Below are positions 4,817-7,289 of a stretch of DNA of 7,289 bases, in pieces. Below the pieces are notes generated by a model. The model was not told the DNA's origin and searched no databases. It saw only the letters and a list, made by a program, of their open reading frames with translations. A program made the position numbers and the translations under genes. The number at the start of each line of letters is the position of its first letter. Position 1 is the first letter of the stretch. This DNA is from an uncultured Bacilli bacterium (lineage in GTDB: Bacteria; Bacillota_I; Bacilli_A; RFN20; CAG-631), in NCBI GenBank assembly GCA_934202505.1, contig CAKPXW010000087.1, positions 1 through 7,289 on the forward strand, written 5' to 3'.

Positions 4817-6039
4817 TGATTAAAAAGTTAAGAATTAGATTTATTCTAATTACTATGTTATCTTTAATATTTGTACTTAGTGTAATTGTTGCTGTTGCTA
4901 ATTATATATCTTTTAAAAATGTCTATCGTTATGCTGATACCATTTTAGAAATGTTACAAAATAACGATGGTAATTTTGAAGGTATTGATTTTTCAGAAAA
5001 CAAACCTAATTCTTTAAGTTTGATTTCAAATCCAACAGGAGATATGACTGATGAAACTCCTTATGAGACAAGATTTTTCACTGTAACTTATAAAGAAGAT
5101 GGTTCAATTGATAAAGTTAATGTTTCTAATATAACTCTATGTTATGAAGAAGCTATTGAAATTAGCAATGAAGTTATGAAAAATAAAAAGTTAAAAGGAA
5201 ATATTGATACTTATAGGTATTTAAAGAATCTTGAAAAACATAATGTAGTTTTTATGGATATTTCTAGACTTAAAAATAATAGTATGTTATTTTTCAAAAA
5301 TAGTATTATTGTTTCCTTTACAGGAACAATTATCGTATTTGTTATGATTCTATTTATTTCTAAAAAAGTTGCTAGTTCTTTTGTTAAAAGTTATGAAAAG
5401 CAAAAAAGATTCATTACTGATGCAGGACATGAATTAAAAACTCCTCTTACTATTATTTCGGCCAATAATGAACTTATTGAAATGGAATATGGAGAAAATA
5501 GTTTTACTGAGGCTATAAATAAACAAGTTGTTAGAATGAATATCATGGTGAAAAACTTAACTGAACTTGCTAAACTTGATGAAAAAGAAAAATTAGATAA
5601 TTTAATTAACTTTTCTATGTCAGATGCTGTACTTGATATTGCTAATAATTTCAAAACGGCATTTGAAAAAGAAAATAAAACTTTTGATTTAAATGTTCAA
5701 GATAATATTATTTTAAAAGGCAATGAAAGATGCATTCGTCAATTGCTTTCTGTTTTATTAGATAATGCTTTAAAGTATTCTTTAACTAAAGCGAGTTTAT
5801 CTTTAACTGAAAATAATAAAACTATTACCTTAATTTGTAAAAATGATAGTGCTCATATTGCAAAAGGTGATTTAAATTACTTCTTTGAAAGATTTTTTAG
5901 ACAAGATGATGATCGAGGAGTTATTGAAGGTAGCGGAATTGGTCTTTCTATTGCTCAAGAAATTGTAATGTTACATCATGGTAAAATCACTGCTTATAGT
6001 GAAAAAGACTATGAATTTACTATAAAAGTACTTCTTTAG
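4816..6039 (+). CDS. Membrane sensor histidine kinase, partner of the OmpR-type regulator
   Basis: The 407-residue kinase has membrane helices at about 9-31 and 160-182 bounding an extracytoplasmic sensor domain of about 130 residues with no recognised fold. The HisKA helix has the phospho-acceptor H205 (DAGHELKTPLT). The catalytic domain shows the N box (LLDNALKYS, N317), the F box (FFERFFR) and the G2 box (GSGIGLSIAQEI). The G1 box is degenerate: the expected D-x-G-x-G is replaced by KNDSAHIAKGD. No HAMP domain separates helix 2 from the HisKA helix; only about 15 residues (KKVASSFVKSYEKQK) intervene. This layout is close to CiaH-like kinases. ATG 4816 overlaps the regulator stop codon and there is no alternative start. 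The gene is closed by a terminator that begins at its stop codon. Confidence 0.95.
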   Translation: MIKKLRIRFILITMLSLIFVLSVIVAVANYISFKNVYRYADTILEMLQNNDGNFEGIDFSENKPNSLSLISNPTGDMTDETPYETRFFTVTYKEDGSIDKVNVSNITLCYEEAIEISNEVMKNKKLKGNIDTYRYLKNLEKHNVVFMDISRLKNNSMLFFKNSIIVSFTGTIIVFVMILFISKKVASSFVKSYEKQKRFITDAGHELKTPLTIISANNELIEMEYGENSFTEAINKQVVRMNIMVKNLTELAKLDEKEKLDNLINFSMSDAVLDIANNFKTAFEKENKTFDLNVQDNIILKGNERCIRQLLSVLLDNALKYSLTKASLSLTENNKTITLICKNDSAHIAKGDLNYFFERFFRQDDDRGVIEGSGIGLSIAQEIVMLHHGKITAYSEKDYEFTIKVLL

Positions 6040-6060
6040 AGAGATTTTCTCTCTTTTTTT
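6038..6060 (+). terminator. Rho-independent terminator of the two-component operon
   Basis: AGAGAGA (6038-6044) pairs perfectly with TCTCTCT (6048-6054) around a TTT loop and is followed by six more T. The stem overlaps the kinase stop codon TAG. It separates the operon from the promoter at 6076, so what follows needs its own transcription start. Confidence 0.88.
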
Positions 6061-6075
6061 ATAAAAAAAAGTTTT

Positions 6076-6107
6076 TTTAAGTATTTTTTAGGTTGCATAT
6101 TTATAAT
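6076..6107 (+). promoter_or_regulatory. Orphan promoter with the same CiaR-like repeat
   Basis: The direct repeat TTTAAG-TATTT-TTTAGG (6076-6092) lies 9 bases before a perfect TATAAT (6102-6107). The element order, repeat and 26-base start-to-start distance are identical to those at 4079/4105, although the flanking bases differ. As there, no good -35 is present. No plus-strand gene follows; the next open frame is on the other strand. It is best read as a regulator-activated promoter for the small RNA that begins about 6 bases after the -10. Confidence 0.65.
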
Positions 6108-6112
6108 TACAA

Positions 6113-6214
6113 TTGAAAGGTATACTAACAGCCTTTCAACCCTCGCTTAGAGAAATATTTCTACCCCTTTTTTAAAAAAGCTTCAGGATCCCCACACTCC
6201 CTGAAGTCTTTTTT
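6113..6214 (+). ncRNA. Predicted ~100-nt small regulatory RNA, csRNA-like, with anti-Shine-Dalgarno segment
   Basis: After the orphan promoter the likely transcript begins at or beside a perfect 8-bp stem, TTGAAAGG (6113-6120) with CCTTTCAA (6132-6139). A mostly unpaired middle follows, holding CCCTCGC (6140-6146), a small AT hairpin (about 6151-6162) and CCCCTTTTTT (6164-6173). The RNA ends in a strong terminator whose loop also holds TCCCC (6189-6193). The plan (stem at the 5' end, C-rich single strand, terminator; about 100 nt) matches what is known of streptococcal Cia-dependent small RNAs, which block ribosome binding sites. CCCCTTT is complementary to AAAGGGG before the secreted protein and the 44-residue peptide. 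There is no ATG and no ribosome binding site; a 20-codon TTG frame exists but is unsupported. An alternative view is that only the shared terminator is real. Confidence 0.6.
6174..6214. terminator. Bidirectional terminator between small RNA and thioesterase
   Basis: CTTCAGG (6181-6187) pairs with CCTGAAG (6200-6206) around a 12-base loop. The flanking AAAAAAG (6174-6180) and CTTTTTT (6208-6214) extend the stem past one bulged T. T-tracts lie on the plus strand after the stem and on the minus strand in the other direction, so it can end both convergent transcripts. The thioesterase stop codon (6213-6215) touches it. Confidence 0.88.
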
Positions 6215-6908
6215 ATTTTATTTGAATTTTATAAATTATCTTATCATTACATTTTCCATATACAATATCGTTTTCTTTATAGATAGTTATTGTATCATTA
6301 AAAAAACTTTGATTTACAAAATCAATTTGTAATGAATTAATATTACTTGGTAAATACTTTTCACTCATAAGTAAATAACGTGTATTGTTAGTATGATTAT
6401 TACCATCAATATCTATTGGTTGAATTTGATATGTAGACATTTCTTGACCCGTTTCTAAAATATCTATTTTTTCAAATACATCTTTGGGATTTAAATAGTT
6501 ACTTTCTTTTTTATAACTTCCTGGAAATGCAATGTTTTTAGCAGGAATGATATGGTAAGTATGCATATCTATTGTAAGCCATTTTTCTAAAGCTTTAATG
6601 ACAATTTCATTATTTTCATTTATTAAAGCAAATTCGCGATGACAATCAACTCTTGCCCCATCATGTGGCCAAGTTATTAATGTTAATTTATCGTTAACTT
6701 TAGGGGTTTTTAAAATATCTATTCTTAGTTTTGATAAAACCCAATATAAATTCTTTTCTAATAATTTTTCATATCCTACACCTAAATTATAAGCATGAGA
6801 TGAAGCAATATCTTGTAAATATTTACTTATTGCAAACATTGATATATTGTCATTTATAAAATCATTTTCTTGTAAAACGATTTCTAACTTTTCTTCCATT
6901 ATTCCCAT
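6213..6908 (-). CDS. Acyl-ACP thioesterase (FatA/FatB-like double hotdog)
   Basis: The 231-residue cytoplasmic enzyme should release free fatty acids from acyl carrier protein, ending or editing chain elongation. The first hotdog domain (about 5-130) includes SMFAISKYLQDIASSHAYNLG and the strand LYWVLSKLRIDI followed by TWPHDGARVDCHREFAL. The second (about 155-231) carries the family active-site block D168-x-N170-x-H172-x-N174-N175 (DGNNHTNNTRYL). The length is normal for bacterial members (about 230-250). ATG 6908 is chosen since AGGAG lies 8 bases upstream, overlapping the stop codon of the preceding gene (TAGGAG). That makes a tight two-gene arrangement with tcdA. A second ATG three codons later is possible but has poorer spacing. 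The gene ends in the shared terminator. Confidence 0.92.
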   Translation of the reverse strand: MGIMEEKLEIVLQENDFINDNISMFAISKYLQDIASSHAYNLGVGYEKLLEKNLYWVLSKLRIDILKTPKVNDKLTLITWPHDGARVDCHREFALINENNEIVIKALEKWLTIDMHTYHIIPAKNIAFPGSYKKESNYLNPKDVFEKIDILETGQEMSTYQIQPIDIDGNNHTNNTRYLLMSEKYLPSNINSLQIDFVNQSFFNDTITIYKENDIVYGKCNDKIIYKIQIK

Positions 6909-6919
6909 AAATTTTTCTC

Positions 6920-7289
6920 CTATTTACTAATTATATCCTTAAATACTTCACTTGCTATTAATAAACCTTCTGCTGCAGGAACAAAAGCATTAGATCCTGG
7001 AATTTCTCTTTTATTTGTCACTTCTAAAGATTTTTCAAGTGGTGTAACTGGTATTTCTTTTGAATAAACTACTTTTACCTTTTTTATATTTAGTTTTCTA
7101 AGTTCTCTTCGCATTACTTTAGCTATTGGATCCATTTCTGTTTTAAATAAGTCTGAGACAATAAATCCCATAGGATTAGTTTTATTACCCGCTCCCATTG
7201 CACAAATAATTGGTGTGTTTGCTTCTTTGGCTTTGATAACTAAAGCAATTTTAGCAGATATTGTATCAATAGCATCGACAACATAATCA
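6920..7289 (-). CDS. tcdA: tRNA threonylcarbamoyladenosine dehydratase, C-terminal part (5' end outside window)
   Basis: The reading frame is open to the window edge, so the visible part is the last 122 residues of a gene that starts beyond 7289; the ATG at 7198 is internal. The visible sequence begins DYVVDAIDTISAK and continues ICAMGAGNKTNP, the diagnostic ThiF/E1-like core of TcdA (CsdL/YgdL). It also has TPLEKSLEV and PGSNAFVPAAEG near the end, before a short C-terminal helix. TcdA uses ATP to dehydrate t6A37 in tRNAs to the cyclic form ct6A. About half of the expected 240-260 residues is missing, including the ATP-binding glycine loop. Its stop codon TAG overlaps the thioesterase ribosome binding site, so the two genes are co-transcribed. 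Confidence 0.9.
   Translation of the reverse strand, partial: DYVVDAIDTISAKIALVIKAKEANTPIICAMGAGNKTNPMGFIVSDLFKTEMDPIAKVMRRELRKLNIKKVKVVYSKEIPVTPLEKSLEVTNKREIPGSNAFVPAAEGLLIASEVFKDIISK

Noticed and set aside
4438..5654. Minus-strand open frames (87-88 residues) inside the two-component genes
   Set aside because: They are shadows of highly conserved regulator and kinase domains, with no supporting start signals.
6113..6173. TTG-initiated 20-codon frame across the predicted small RNA
   Set aside because: It would be leaderless with no ribosome binding site. The sequence is better explained by the hairpins and C-rich single strand.
1..7289. CRISPR array, tRNA, rRNA, riboswitch or complete insertion sequence
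   Set aside because: No regularly spaced repeats, no tRNA- or rRNA-like segment, no known aptamer pattern and no transposase gene were seen on either strand.

Overview
The DNA is very AT-rich (about a quarter G+C by eye), has low-GC Gram-positive ribosome binding sites, Gram-positive signal and lipoprotein peptides, an acyl-ACP thioesterase and an OmpR-type two-component system. Together these point to a low-GC Firmicute, most likely a gut or host-associated Bacilli/Erysipelotrichia-like lineage. The secreted protein and its small companion peptide resemble families I associate with such gut bacteria. No species can be named from the window. Trp is written TGG where it appears in the well-conserved genes, so I assume the standard code.

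Layout. (a) 1-117: a rho-independent terminator-like hairpin and a small patch of unusually C-rich, self-complementary DNA, with no gene. (b) 118-1731, minus strand: a two-gene unit encoding a membrane-anchored SMODS-associated-NUDIX-type protein followed by a small Pol-beta-fold nucleotidyltransferase. This looks like a nucleotide-signal defence module. The NUDIX gene has its membrane-anchor start in another frame, joined exactly at an A7 run (A_AAA_AAA in the correct phase). It is therefore either a frameshift mutant, a phase-variable gene, a sequencing indel or a slippage-decoded gene. (c) 1848-3796, minus strand: a secretion operon made of a 508-residue secreted beta-rich protein, a 44-residue peptide and a 73-residue Ser/Thr-rich lipoprotein, closed by a terminator. 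(d) 3797-4147: a 350-bp divergent control region. (e) 4148-6039, plus strand: an OmpR-family response regulator and its sensor kinase, overlapping by one base, with their own terminator. (f) 6076-6214, plus strand: an orphan promoter and a predicted ~100-nt small RNA. (g) 6213-7289, minus strand: acyl-ACP thioesterase and the C-terminal part of the TcdA tRNA-modifying dehydratase.

How the parts may work together. The regulator promoter and the orphan promoter carry the same direct repeat, TTTAAG-N5-TTTAG, at exactly the same distance (26 bases start to start) from a perfect TATAAT. This resembles the CiaR direct repeat of streptococci, whose regulon includes small RNAs (csRNAs) with anti-Shine-Dalgarno loops. 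The predicted RNA here also has an unpaired CCCCUUU segment. It is complementary to the unusual AAAGGGG ribosome binding sites of the secreted protein and the 44-residue peptide encoded on the other side of the regulator. A testable circuit follows: signal, kinase, regulator, small RNA, then translational control of the neighbouring secretion operon. This circuit and the slippage-split NUDIX/nucleotidyltransferase pair are the two parts most worth following up.
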